64,000 bases of DNA from Hypericum androsaemum (GCA_963995505.1 OZ023181.1:3075487-3139486), one strand, 5' to 3'; counted from the first letter of the stretch, positions 47,990 through 59,377 are shown. Numbers and translations: made by a program. The notes: a model not told the origin generated them from the sequence alone.

Positions 47990-48975
47990 TGTTGGGTTTT
48001 GAATAAAAAATTTAATGCAAAGCCCAAAGTGGTAAGGCCCAAAGTAGAGGCCCAAAAGGGAAATGAAAGGGGCAATACCACATTGATTAGAGCAAGGAGA
48101 ATTTCCTTGTTTATAAGGAATTCCCCTCCTCATCTCTCAACTTGATTGGCTACCCAAAAGGCTGACCCATCGCTAGCTGCCTGCGAGGACAGTGTGAAGC
48201 ACCGTCTGAGCACGAGCACGCGCACATGCGCACATTGGACGCAGGTCGCAATGGTCGCTTTCTGGCGCACTTGGCACTTCGCACGTGCGCATCGTCGCGA
48301 GGAGCTGGAGGAGCCTTAAGTATTTTGCCCGGGTCTGGAGGCAGCTGCGCAGCTACCGAAGTGACGAGGAGCTACGAGCGCCTACCAGGATGGCCACCGA
48401 AGAGGCACGAAGGGCTGGAATGTGCAGGAGACTTCCAGAAGATCGAAGGGTCGTGAGATCCCTCACGAAAGGGCGCGAGCGCAGCCTGGCACGCCTAGAA
48501 GGATCCAGAAGCCACCGAAGGGCCACGAGCGTAGCCTGGCACACCTGGAAGGATCCAGAAGCCACCGAAGGGCCACGAGCGCAGCCAGACAGCCTGCTGG
48601 CCGAGCGGGCGCATCTCTTCGGGGTGGCTGCTTCCCTGCCTCCTCCAGCCTATAAATAGGCGTACCCCCTTGCCATTTTCTTCATCCCAGCAGCAAGTGC
48701 ATATTCCGAGCATTGTTGTCTTCTCCTCTTCCCCCGTTCTTCACTTAGAAAAGAGTCCGAAAGTTCTGGGTATATAAGGGTTCGCCCGAAAGTTTCGAGA
48801 TACGTGTGCAACGTTCTTGGAAATGCCCTAACAATCGTTGTATCTTGGGGACGATTGCCGTAGCCCGTACTGCACTGAAATATACGGGGCAATCTCGTCT
48901 TACGGAGAAAGTGTCCAACACTTGCCTCGAGTGAAGTAGATCCTAATCAAGTGCACCAACCCCTCCGAAACAACA
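47990..48975 (+). repeat. 3' LTR of copia element 2
   Basis: 986 bp, TGTTGGG..AACAACA. Longest of the three LTRs in this family. Contains a ~50-bp subrepeat in two to two-and-a-half copies (about 48482-48590; AAGGATCCAGAAGCCACCGA) absent from the others. TATA box at about 48650. Confidence 0.93.
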
Positions 48976-49177
48976 AGATCCAATTCATCACGTGTGCCCA
49001 CTCCATTCCTATGAAACAGGGCGTACAGATCATTGGACCACTACTGAAGTGGTCTCTAAACTTTTTTAAGGTAAAATTTTATATTTGAATCCTGAAAGTA
49101 AATATCTTTTGGCAACTACTCAGAGCATATTGTTCCAATTTTATAAAATTAACATATTATATAAACTATAAAAAAGA

Positions 49178-49489
49178 ACATATTATATTAGTTCACTAAT
49201 ATGGATCGGATTAATTACATTTTATATTTTTATATTTACATATTAGTTTTACTCATATTATTGGGAGAGAAAGGAGAGACTAAAATAACATATTATATTA
49301 GTTCATTAATATGGATCGGATTGATTTTATTATATTTTTGTATTTACATATTATTTTTTTTGTCAAATGACTTTTGACCTAGTGGCACAAGGCGTAGTCC
49401 AGAGTTCAAATTTTGGTGTAAATAATTTATCTTTCAAAAAAAAGTTCATATTAGTTTTACTCATATTATTGGGAGAGAAATGAGAGACT
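49178..49489. repeat. ~110-bp direct duplication, second unit split by a SINE
   Basis: Unit 1 is 49178-49287 (ACATATTATATTAGTTCACT..GGGAGAGAAAGGAGAGACT). Unit 2 starts at 49288 and runs to 49353, is interrupted, and resumes at 49454 up to 49489 (..GGGAGAGAAATGAGAGACT). Confidence 0.85.
49354..49446 (+). mobile_element. tRNA-derived SINE-like insertion with 7-bp TSD
   Basis: 93 bp flanked by CATATTA at 49347-49353 and 49447-49453. Holds an A-box-like TGACCTAGTGGCACAAGG and a B-box-like AGAGTTCAAATTTTG, then an A-rich 3' end. The uninterrupted unit 1 next door shows the empty target. Confidence 0.75.
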
Positions 49490-49700
49490 GCTGTTGATGA
49501 ACACAAAATAAGTGTATTAGTGAGTCCATAGTCGGCAATAGCCAACTTACGAACCACCTGATTACCTTCACGATAAATGTGTTTCATTTTCACGAACCAA
49601 TAAGTACGCCCCATAATGATAAGCCCTAGAGTTGTTGAGAGCGTGGATGGTCTCTAACAATGTGGAGCAAAGTTTCAGTGAGGGCTTGAGGTACAACGTG
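49484..49700 (-). pseudogene. LINE RNase H fragment
   Basis: Minus-strand reading includes VKMKHIYREGNQVVRKLA and ADYGLT, the typical end of the RNase H-like domain of plant LINEs. 5' truncated fragment with no ORF2 core around it; unrelated in position to the 25-kb LINE. Confidence 0.6.
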
Positions 49701-49984
49701 CTCGGCATGCCTATTGCTCGGCATCTGATTGCCACCTTGGTTGGCCGGTGCCTGCATGGCTGCTTCCTCCATCAGTGTGGTTTGTTCATCTCTGTTGTTG
49801 CAGGCTTATAAGAAGCCACTACATGTTAGAGATTCTTAGGTGCTAATCAGACCCTTTCAGTTGTTTTTTCGGTTAGTAGACCCTTTCAGTTGTTAAGTGA
49901 TACAGTTGCTAACTTGCTATGTCCTCTGTTCCAAACTTTGCCACTTTGTCCACCATCATGCACCTTACAACAGTTAACATCGTA

Positions 49985-50085
49985 CCCTATTGGATTGGCC
50001 ATGATACTGATTAATTCAATTTTGAGATAGGTAAGACCTTGAATGGTGGTAAAGCACTAAAGCTCACTCAACAAAAATGTAATAC
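49985..50085. repeat. Dispersed repeat, GGTATCC family copy
   Basis: CCTATTGGATTGGCC, TGATTAATTCAATTTTGAG, GGTAAGACCTTGAATGGTGG and AAAGCTCACTCAACAA follow the same order as at 7655-7800, here directly before the SINE at 50086. Confidence 0.5.
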
Positions 50086-50189
50086 GTCAAAGAGCTTGTA
50101 GTCCAACGATACAAGACGTTGTAAATATCTAGAAGGTTCAAGGTTCAAACCCTGACATTTGTCAAAATTAACTTTTCAAAAAAAAAAAA
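50086..50189 (+). mobile_element. tRNA-derived SINE-like element with A-tail
   Basis: Contains GAGCTTGTAGTCCAACG (A-box region), a good pol III B-box GGTTCAAACCC at 50142-50152, and an A12 tail. Flanks GTAATAC (50079-50085) and GTAACAC (50190-50196) look like a 7-bp target duplication with one change. Starts GTCAAA like the 49.4-kb element, so probably the same family. Confidence 0.7.
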
Positions 50190-50196
50190 GTAACAC

Positions 50197-50880
50197 TTGG
50201 TATTTAGAATGACTTGAACTAACAAAAATGTAACACTTGGCGTTTAGAATGACTCGAACTCAAAAATTCTTAGTTAAGCTATAAGAAGTCCGAACAAAGA
50301 AATCATAATTTTCGGTAGATTCAAGATTTGGAGTCGATAAATTACGTTTATATATCATTTATAAGAAATTTGCAAACAAAATTTTCATTCACGTGAAGTT
50401 GATATCATGAGACTTTATTATTAATAAAATCATTAATTTTCTCAAAAAAAAATTGTGCACTTAAGAGATCATATCTTGGTAAATAGAATGCCCAAGACCA
50501 TCCTAATATGGGAAGATGAAGAAATATAATGCGAAACAGTGAAGAGAGTCATAACTATATAATTTTAGCATTGACATATATAAAAATCATTCCACTAAAC
50601 CTAGACTAGTCAGTCTAGTGAATATGTGACTATCATGTGATATTAAGTATTAGCCAAAAGTTATCTAAAAATGATTATATAGGGCATTTTGTTTTGAGGA
50701 ATTTCATAATAATTTTGGAGGGGGTGGTATATAACATCCTCTAATTGTTAAATCAGGATAAGAAAATAAATCTCTGGCTACCAAAAGAAAATTGTCTTAC
50801 AATAAAGTGACCGCGTGAGTAATTTACCATTTGTTTGGAGTTCGCATGCAATAATAATTCGACGCGTCGAAAACCTTGAG
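50197..50880. other. Spacer, no gene seen
   Basis: AT-rich sequence before the trihelix gene; no recognised feature. Confidence 0.4.
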
Positions 50881-51308
50881 GATCTAATTCGAGTATTTAT
50901 TCTCTCTTCTCCACGGCGACGCCGTCTCTCTAAACTTCACTCTGTCACAACAAGTTAAAGCTCTCTCTCTGGAACGAGCAGACAAGACAAGGTAAGCCTC
51001 AACTGTCCTTTATTTGATCTCAAAGGAAAGGGGGCTGCTTACAATTCTTGCTAGAAGTATCAATCTAAGTTGTCTGGAAGAGTTGGGGTTAGGGTTCTTG
51101 TCCGGATTACTGATTCTTTGGATTCGGGGGGGGTTTTGTTGGAATCCGGTTTCTGGGTCCATCGAATTTTGATGTTTGTATGGCGAAATGGAAGTAAAGT
51201 TAGGTTCTTGGCTATGGGAATTTGGTTTCTAGTTCCTGTCTTGTGTGCTTGAGGGTTTGGATGTGCAATTGAAGTCGAGATATTGTTAGCGGTTTCGTGA
51301 TTCGAGGG
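50881..51308 (+). promoter_or_regulatory. 5' leader of the trihelix gene, probable 5' UTR intron donor
   Basis: CT-rich leader (CTCTCTCTCT at about 50962) followed by GACAAG|GTAAGCC with a strong donor at 50992. A 5' UTR intron ending before the ATG at 51309 is likely but I cannot fix the acceptor. Confidence 0.45.
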
Positions 51309-52676
51309 ATGGATAATTCGTTTTTGGAGGGGAGGCAGTTGCCTGGTTCGAGTGGCGGTTTCTTGGATCTGGAGTCACCAATCCATGGGAATCAGCAACT
51401 CGTGTTTGGTCATGCTCAGGGCTCTCATCAGTGTCAGATGGGCTTAGCTGGCGGCCTCGAGAATAGCCGCCGGTCAACTGGGGTCATGGATGGGAAAGGA
51501 TCTCTGCAAAGAGGGTCTTCGGCGAACTTCGTTAGAGGGAAGGCAGGTGGTTTGATTTGTGCAACTGACATGGCTGATATGAGTGAAGATGATGAACCAT
51601 GTTTTAAGGAGGAGGGGAATGGTGAGATCTCACGAGAGGGGAAGGGTGCAAAGGGATCTCCATGGCACCGGATGAAATGGACGGACAATATGATTAGACT
51701 CCTTATTGCAGTCGTTGCTCGTGTTAGTGATGATGGCACGCTTGATGGCGTCGGGAGCCTGAAAAGAAAATCGAGAATGCTACAGAAGAAAGGCAAGTGG
51801 AAGACGGTATCAAAGATAATGATTGGCATGGGCTGCCGCGTTTCACCTCAACAGTGCGAGGATAAATTCAATGATCTGAATAAGAGGTACAAGAAACTGA
51901 ATGATATACTTGGGAGAGGAACAAGTTGCAAAGTAGTGGAAAATCCAGCTCTTATGAACTCAATGCCGAAGCTCTCAGAGAAGGCGAAAGATGTTGTCAG
52001 AAAAATATTGAACTCAAAGCACTTGTTCTACCAGGAGATGTGCGCTTACCACAACGGGCAGATAATACCCAATTGTCCTGATATTGACCTCCAAGGATTT
52101 TCTATGAGACTTGATAGATCCTCCAAAGAAGATAATGGGTCAGAGGACGACGAAGCTGAACAAAGTGATTCCAGTGATGATGACCATGACCATGAGGATG
52201 AAGAAATAAATGAATCATATGATGGGGATGAAGCTGGAAATTATGATCCAAGAAAAAAGTTGAAAGAAATTGATGCATGTCCTTTCCCCAGAGCAGGTGG
52301 GTTTTCCAGCTTTGAGGCTGAACTTGCTGAGGTTTTCCGGAATCCCAATGCTTCCTCGTGGGATAAAAAAGAATGGATTGAGAAGCAAAAGGTGGGACTG
52401 TTGAATGAAATGATCAACATCAAAGCTGAAGCCTTCGAGATTGAAAAACAGCAATTCAAATGGGTAAGATATCGAAATAAGAAAGATGAGGAGTTTGAGC
52501 GGCTGAGACTGGGGAATGAGAAAATGAGACTCCAAAACGAGCAGAGCATGTTGCACTTGAGGCAAAAGAAGCTGGAAATAGGCCTCAGAAGCTCAGAAAA
52601 ATCGGCCAAGCTTACTTTGCTCGGTGTTGACACAGCCCAAGTCGGGGATCACATACATTTGGGTGGCCACCAGTAA
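51309..52676 (+). CDS. Trihelix (GT-type, Myb/SANT-like) transcription factor
   Basis: Intron-less 455-residue nuclear DNA-binding protein. Gly/Ser-rich N-terminus, then an acidic ADMSEDDEPCF segment. The trihelix domain starts at about residue 119 (WHRMKWTDNMIRLL), with KGKWKTVSKIM and CEDKFNDLNKRYKKLN (about 160-200) and a conserved RGTSCKVVENPALM tail. After it come KHLFYQEMCAYHNG, a long Asp/Glu/Ser stretch (about 277-315), and a C-terminal charged coiled-coil (about 355-445) suited to dimerisation. The layout matches the Arabidopsis group of At1g21200, At1g76870 and At3g10040 (HRA1, an attenuator of hypoxia response). I do not assign one orthologue. The start at 51309 is the first in-frame ATG after an upstream GTG and gives the MDNSFLEG beginning. 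No lesion seen. Confidence 0.9.
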   Translation: MDNSFLEGRQLPGSSGGFLDLESPIHGNQQLVFGHAQGSHQCQMGLAGGLENSRRSTGVMDGKGSLQRGSSANFVRGKAGGLICATDMADMSEDDEPCFKEEGNGEISREGKGAKGSPWHRMKWTDNMIRLLIAVVARVSDDGTLDGVGSLKRKSRMLQKKGKWKTVSKIMIGMGCRVSPQQCEDKFNDLNKRYKKLNDILGRGTSCKVVENPALMNSMPKLSEKAKDVVRKILNSKHLFYQEMCAYHNGQIIPNCPDIDLQGFSMRLDRSSKEDNGSEDDEAEQSDSSDDDHDHEDEEINESYDGDEAGNYDPRKKLKEIDACPFPRAGGFSSFEAELAEVFRNPNASSWDKKEWIEKQKVGLLNEMINIKAEAFEIEKQQFKWVRYRNKKDEEFERLRLGNEKMRLQNEQSMLHLRQKKLEIGLRSSEKSAKLTLLGVDTAQVGDHIHLGGHQ

Positions 52677-53200
52677 CTCCCCTAGGTAATAAGTTCATCA
52701 GTTCGGTTTTGATAACTTGCCATAAGTTTGACAGGCCCCAGAAGGAAGTCTTTTTTGTACACCTCAAATAGCCATGGGGTTTATGGCAGCACGACGCACC
52801 AAGCAAATGATGTTAACGTGTGACATATCAAAGCGAATTTGGTGAGAATAATCCAATCCGAATGAAGACCTCATTTCAATCAACAATTCAAACTTACAAC
52901 TGCCGAACACCGTTCTAGCTACTGTTACTGTGCTATGCTATGCTCGTTCATGTACTTAACTGTGTGATGTTTGTTTGTCTTAATGTGGATAAAATTATCC
53001 AGATTCAGATTTTCTGCATGGAGTTTCTTCGGGTACCATTTACCCGCATTTGATCGCCGCCAGACGAATGAACTGTAATGATGAAATCTGTTGTCTGTGT
53101 ATAAACTTGAAAAGTACAAGTTAGGTGTCGGCCTAATGCATGCTTGAGAAGGCTTTTTCCTTTCCAACTTGAAATGTATTTCAGTTTTATCCATAAATTT
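52677..53200. other. 3' UTR and flank of the trihelix gene
   Basis: Non-coding; short minus-strand frames here are chance. Confidence 0.4.
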
Positions 53201-53201
53201 A

Positions 53202-54054
53202 GGAAAAGGTCCACTTTAATACCATGTGGTATTGCAAAAAACTACTTTAGTAATCTATGATAAAAGATCCATCAATCGAGTCAAACTGTAGCTAATTAAC
53301 ATCACTTAGGTCTATGGACAAGTTGCACGAACTCTGCCCGTCCCCATAGGCTAGCCATGTCATATTGTCACTCCAAAGTTGCCAGCCAACTGGACTTTTA
53401 GAAAAAAAAAAAACTAAATGGCACATATCTTTCCCCTTTCTTCCCCTCTCACCTAAAGAACTTTCCATTCCTCGACTCAGTACCAACAACACCATATCAT
53501 CCACCACCATTTCAACAACTCAGTAGCAACAAGCTAACTCAGTAACCACAATCCAACTCAGTTTTGCCTTGAATTCCTATAAAGAAGATGATGAAGTTCT
53601 ACAAAAATAAGACGAGAAACGCCACCACCAGCACCAACAACCACCGCCCAAAAAGAAGTAGATAAAGCAGGAGGTAGCTAAGACACCCTACCCTCTTCAT
53701 GGAACCAAATCAAGAACTCGTCCATGACCCTTCATCCAATTATAAGGGTCCCACAAACAGTAGCAACAAGCTGGGCTTCTTCGTCTAGCTCCAAGAATGT
53801 TGTAGCTGGCTTGGGGTCTAATTAGGATTCCAAGGGGTTCCGTGGAGGATTAGGGTTTAGGGGATTTAAGGACGGAGGTGGAGTCTAATTAGGGTTCCGA
53901 GGAGGCCCCATCTCGATCGCCTATCTAATGGGCGCCAGCGTCTGGTCTTCTCCGGTCTTTTGGTTGACCACGAGACTCAATTGATGAATTTTTTACCACA
54001 GAATACTAAAGTAATTTTTTGCGATACTACAAGTTATTAAAGTGAATTTTTCTC
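53202..54054. mobile_element. Mutator-like long-TIR element, copy 3 (old, diverged)
   Basis: About 853 bp. Left end GGAAAAGGTCCACTTTAATA then CATGTGGTATTGCAAAAAA, ATCAATCGAGTCAAACT and TAACATCACTTAGG match the family blocks in order. The right end has GAGACTCAATTGATGAATTT, TTTGCGATACTAC, AAAGTGAATTTTTCTC. No expanded microsatellite; the core is ordinary non-coding DNA. Target duplication is eroded (TAAATTTA versus TAACTTTA, 7 of 8). Confidence 0.7.
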
Positions 54055-54422
54055 TAACTTTATTGTAAAATTTCATATTTTACCTTCATTAATAAAGCCC
54101 AGATTTTATGGTAATTATAAAAGGCACAATGTTATAAGTGCTGCAAGAATTTATCAGAAATCTGACAAGTAATCGGTGGCAGTTGGTTCAATTAATCCAG
54201 AAATTTTGACTCTTTGTTGAAAAATATGATTCAATACAATAGTAACCGAATCCAGTCTCGGATCACAGCCCATCGGATGGACGACCGATCTCCCTGGTTC
54301 TCCCCATATTAGACGACCGGGAACCTTCCCTCTAGATAAACCCCGCATTTCGCACCATAAACCCCACCTTGGCCTTTCCTAAACGGGTAAGAGAAGCAGA
54401 GAGAGAGAGAGAGAGAAGGAAA
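54055..54422 (+). promoter_or_regulatory. 5' flank of the DER gene
   Basis: Short promoter between MULE copy 3 and the DER ATG, with a (GA)n run at about 54399-54418 in the presumed 5' UTR. The transposon ends only about 370 bp from the start codon. Confidence 0.4.
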
Positions 54423-57400
54423 ATGGCAAGCCTTAGCCTTTCATCTCTTCTTCTGCCATTATCCATCTCAAAGAAACCATTTTTATCTTCTTCCTTTTCT
54501 ACCCACTACCCAAAGTTCCAAACTTTACCCTTCCCTTCCCTTTCTTCTCATCCTCCTCCTCCTTGCCTGTGTCTTCCCAACGAGGACCAACACGCCCCGC
54601 TCGAGGCGGAATCCGACTCGGAGGAGGACGGGGAGATTGACCTCGACGCGCTCGAGGAGGAGGCCCGTCGCGTCGCTGCTCAGTACTCCGATTCGCTGTC
54701 GTCCCAGCTCTTAATAGGTGCCCGTTTCGCTCTCCCTTTTGCGTTTGTTAGTGTAAAGTTCGAATCTTTAATGTTGGTTTGGGGAAATTGGTGCAGAGGA
54801 TGAGGAGGTTGATGAGAGGAAGGAGTCCAGGAGGCAAAAGAGGAACAAGTCTTCCACTATTAGAGATGTTTGTTGCCTTTTTATTTTAACTACGCTTCTT
54901 TTCGTTTCGGAGTTTTTTTTCCGCTGTTTGAGATGCCGTTTGAAATGCAGATACCTGATCACCTCCTTCCCAGAGTTGCAATTGTTGGGAGGCCGAATGT
55001 TGGCAAATCCGCTCTATTTAACCGTCTTGTTGGGGTAAGCCTCAGCTCTAAGCGCTTTTCTCGTGGTGCAAACCCAATCTGATGGGTGCAACTTGCAGGA
55101 GAACAAGGCCATTGTGGTGGATGAGCCCGGGGTGACACGGGACCGCTTGTATGGGAGGTCATATTGGGGGTTGCAAGAGTTTGTGGTCGTGGACACCGGT
55201 GGTGTTCTCACAGTATCAAAATCCCAGCCTGGGGTCATGGAAGAATTGGCTATCACCACCACCATCGGCATGGATGGGATTCCCCTTACCAGCAGGGAGG
55301 CTGCTGTTGCCAGAATGCCCTCTATGATTGAAAGGCAAGCCACTGCTGCTGTGGAAGAATCATCCGTGATTATCTTCCTTGTTGATGGACAGGTAGGTTC
55401 TGCGACGTGATGTTCACTTCCCCAATCCTTTTATCAGTTTATGTTGTAATACTGCATTTGAGCAGGCAGGTCTGACGGCTGGGGACATCGAGATAGCTGA
55501 TTGGTTGCGCAAGAACTACTCCAATAAAGCCATCATTCTTGCCGTGAACAAGTGTGAATCTCCAAGTAGAGGAGCCATGCAGGCACTGGACTTCTGGTCA
55601 CTGGGGTAAGCCGTTGCTTGCTCTCCTTACTCCTACCTCTCTCCAGCAAGCGTTTCAATCATGATTTTGGTATCGCAATTTGATAAAATTGCATTGCACC
55701 ATATGATTATCTCAAGCATGTTAGTCTGATTTCAATGACTGTATACTTGTCCAAGGGGCATGTAGTATAGTTATATTTTTCTCAAGTGTACTTATTCGTC
55801 TATTCCATACATGTTCATGTATATAATGTGCATCCTCAATCGAATCATTTCTCTAAGCTCTCTATCTCACACCATAGAGAATGGTCAGTAGTGACCGACG
55901 CTGCTGCCACCCCTGGATGGTTCAAATAGCAAAATAACCATTGCCCATGCAAATTCCTCGTGGTGGAATTAAATCCTTTTTGTCAGGTTCAGCCCTGTTG
56001 GGTTATGCATGTCCCTTTGAAGATCCGAGAAACAAGTTTTGTGTTCTTTTGAACTTAAATCACTTCATATGTTTGATTTCTATAAACATAATATGCACTT
56101 TTTGCTTGGTCAATCAGGTTCACACCACTCCCAATTTCTGCGATATCTGGGACGGGAACTGGAGAGCTGCTTGAAAGTGTTTGTTCTGTGCTTGCAAAAG
56201 CGGAGGTCGGTGCACTTTATGTCTTTGATTCTTGAGTACTAGAACTTGTTAGTATAAGTATGTTTATTATCAGATTTTTAGTATTGTGAAACCTTTTCAT
56301 TCACTGATTAGTTGTCCGTTTATTCAGAGTCTGAACGATGAATGTCTTGTTGCTTCAATTATAAAAATAACCTTTCCTGATCCTAGAGTAACCAATCCTG
56401 TATGTCACACGCAGCAGCTTGTGGTGCCATTTTCTGTGTGTCCTGGGATAGTTGGTAAACAAAGTCCAGTATATGTGGCAAATGAAGAAAGATCCAGACC
56501 ATTTGATCTTGCATTTTTTTCCGATTTCGGCATTGGAACTTATTTCTACAAATTTGATTGTGAGACATCTCGAAGATGTGTTCATGCTTTCCACATAAGT
56601 ACTTGTTTGCATTAAGTCATTCACAAGTCTTAAGGTTTTAAGTTTGGATTTTGATTATCCAGCATTCGAGTGCCAAATTTTTTTTGTATTAAAAAACTGA
56701 ACCTGTCGTTAGTCTTCTGTTCTTATTTTCAGGCTCCAGAAAATCTGCAAAAAGAGGAAGTAAATTATGTTCCTGCAATTGCAATTGTTGGCCGACCCAA
56801 TGTTGGTAAAAGCAGCATCTTGAATGCATTGGTTAGAGAAGATAGAACTATTGTCAGCCCCATCAGTGGTACTACCCGAGATGCTATCGATACTGAATTT
56901 TTAGGACCTAATGGTGAGGTGTGTTCTAATTGCTCTTCTTGTGTTTAACTCTCAGATGAATGTTATTAACTTATCGTACTAGTCATATGGAGGATGGATT
57001 TTTTTCTTTATCAGCTGTGAAGATTTGATACAGATATTCATTTGATTATCACTTGATAACCATTTTCTGCAGAAGTTCCGGCTCATTGATACTGCTGGAA
57101 TTCGGAAGCGTACATCTGTAGCATCGTCAGGCAGTTTGACTGAGGCTTTATCTGTTAATCGAGCATTTCGTGCTGTACGCCGTTCTGATGTTGTTGCTCT
57201 TGTCATTGAGGCCTTGGCTTGTATCACTGAGCAGGTAACTCCTCCCTCTCTTTGTTTTGAGTTCCAGATTGATACTTTCAAAAACTATGTATCTATCTTT
57301 CATTTTATCCTTTCTTGATCTACGTTCTGAGTCACGTGATCACCTTTGGGTCTGAAGTCGATTTGTTGTGGTTACAGTACAAGTTATCAGTCCAAAACTC

Positions 57401-59377
57401 AACTATTCCAACATCTACACAGTTCAATTTTGTTCTCAGCATATTGTATTTTCTGCCTTCTTTTTCTTCCATTTCCGCGGATTAATCCAGTCTTTGGGGA
57501 ACTTGACATGACTTTGTTCTGTTAGTAAAACCACAATGCAGCAGGAGGAAGATGTTTCCTAAAGACATTTGAAGTGCGAGATTTAGATTTTCTTGGACTT
57601 GGCACTTTCCCTTGGTGATTATCTTTTTTTCGTTGGGGTTCATACTATGAGTTAAACTTGGAATAACTCTCTAACCAGACTTTAGCCGTTGAAGTGAGGC
57701 ATCCGAAGCATTTGGAGTTGTTTTAATTTAACTAGTCAAGATGCTCAGAATGGGTGCTTTGCATCCGTAATATGTAAACCCTGTTTGTCAAAGCTTTATT
57801 ACACACCGAGAATAGGGAGTATTATACGTGTTTGCAAAGCCTCTGATTACGACTTTACGTAGACAATCACATGGATGGACATTGCGTGTAGTTGTGCAAC
57901 CCTCAAAGAAATCAATTTCTTTACAAATCAGGTCCTCTTTGCAAAAAGTTTGATGTGGAAAGTTGCATCACAATGTGCAGTCTGTTCAAAGGTTCTTTGT
58001 GGGTCAGTTAAAAAAAGAGTATCCTCTCATATTCAGATAGGATTCCCGATTTTTCTTTCCTTGTCCACCCCTGTAATTTTGAATAATTCCTTGTCAATGC
58101 TTTTACAGGATTACAAAATTGCTGAAAGGATAGAAAAAGAAGGAAAAGGTTGCCTGATTGTAGTGAACAAATGGGATACGATAGAGAAGAAAACCGCGCA
58201 GACTGCAACATACTATGAACAGGATGTCAGACAGAAGCTCCGCAACCTTAGTTGGGCTCCTATAGTTTACTCCACGGCGATTTCGGGTCAGAGTGTTGAC
58301 ACGTATGTTCTTACTTTCTGCAGTTTCATATCTACTAGCCCTTCAATCTTTCTTTTTTCCTAATAATTCAGCTGCTCTTTAATGGGTGATCATTACATTC
58401 AACTTTTACTGAACCCAAAGTGTGGCCGGACACCATTTTGTTACCATATTTGTTAGCAAGGAGTCTTCCAGTATTTTTGTGCTTTCAAAAATGCGTTCTT
58501 GAAATTTCTACTTCAAAATGCTGGAAAATTGTCAGCTCGACTGTTTGCATCAGAAGCATGCAGATATATAAAATTCTTGACTGCAAATCCATAAGATACT
58601 AACGTTGTGCCGCGATGAGGAAAGGGACAGGTAGTATAGGATGAACAATAATCCTTATCATTCTTAGCTAGCTGGCAACTTTAATGTGTCTTGTGTGGTC
58701 TTGAAAGCTTTTGATGAGCACCGATCGATGCCTTCCTATATCAGGATCATTACTGCTGCTATTGCTGTCGAAAAGGAGAGGTCCAAGAGGCTGAGCACAG
58801 CCATACTAAATCAGGTTGCTCAAGAAGCACTGGCTTTCAAAGCACCTCCCCGAACTAGGGGAGGCAAGAGGGGACGTGTTTACTACTGCACGCAGGTACG
58901 TTTATTGGGCCTTTAAAGTAGTTGATGATTCATGACACGGATAAAACTAGTTGCATCTCTCGTTTCTAGATTTAGAATCGGATATGACAACCAACCCTTT
59001 TACTTTCTTTCTTTGGTATGCTTATTAAATCCCTTCTACATTACGTACCAGCCTTTTGTTGCATCCTTTTACTTGCTGGTTTTGGTATAGCGGCACACAT
59101 TTTGGTGTCCCGTCTGCACTTTTCAACTTATGTTTGAGCTCTTTTGCAGGCTGCTATTAGACCTCCTACGTTCGTGTTCTTTGTAAATGATTCAAATCTC
59201 TTTTCGGATACGTACCGGAGGTACATGGAGAAGCAACTCCGAAAGGATGCTGGGTTCGATGGTACACCAATCCGTCTACTTTGGCGTAGCAGAAAGAAGA
59301 TGGCAAAACAAGAAGGTCGGTTCGAGCAACTAGCAACAGTCAGCTTTCCGGCCAACCGTAATTGGATGGTTGCTTGA
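54423..59377 (+). CDS. DER: Organellar Der/EngA double-GTPase (ribosome assembly)
   Basis: Bacterial-type Der has two tandem GTPase domains plus a KH-like domain and is needed for 50S subunit maturation; the plant form (Arabidopsis EMB2738, At3g12080) is nuclear-encoded and targeted to plastids. Exons: 54423-54717, 54797-54867, 54951-55034, 55099-55392, 55466-55605, 56118-56205, 56733-56918, 57073-57234, 58109-58302, 58745-58895, 59150-59377; 630 residues, phases consistent. Seen: Ser/Leu-rich transit peptide; acidic linker; first P-loop [12 protein letters not shown] (135-146) with DTGG and NKCE; second P-loop [12 protein letters not shown] (344-355) with DTAG and NKWD (460-463); C-terminal KH-like region with [17 protein letters not shown] and WRSRKK. 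Two large introns (7th and 8th, up to 870 bp) hold no recognised element. No lesion seen; essential gene, likely functional. Confidence 0.93.

Larger units (their letters stand above)
42053..48975 (+). mobile_element. Ty1/copia LTR retrotransposon 2, with nested solo LTR
   Basis: 6923 bp flanked by a perfect 5-bp target duplication AGATC (42048-42052 and 48976-48980). Layout: 5' LTR 42053-42863, short leader, ATG of gag at 42892, solo LTR 42902-43491 nested after the third codon, remaining gag-pol to 47446, non-coding 3' stretch, PPT, 3' LTR 47990-48975. No standard Met-tRNA primer site follows the 5' LTR; the leader is only 28 bp. Confidence 0.93.
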
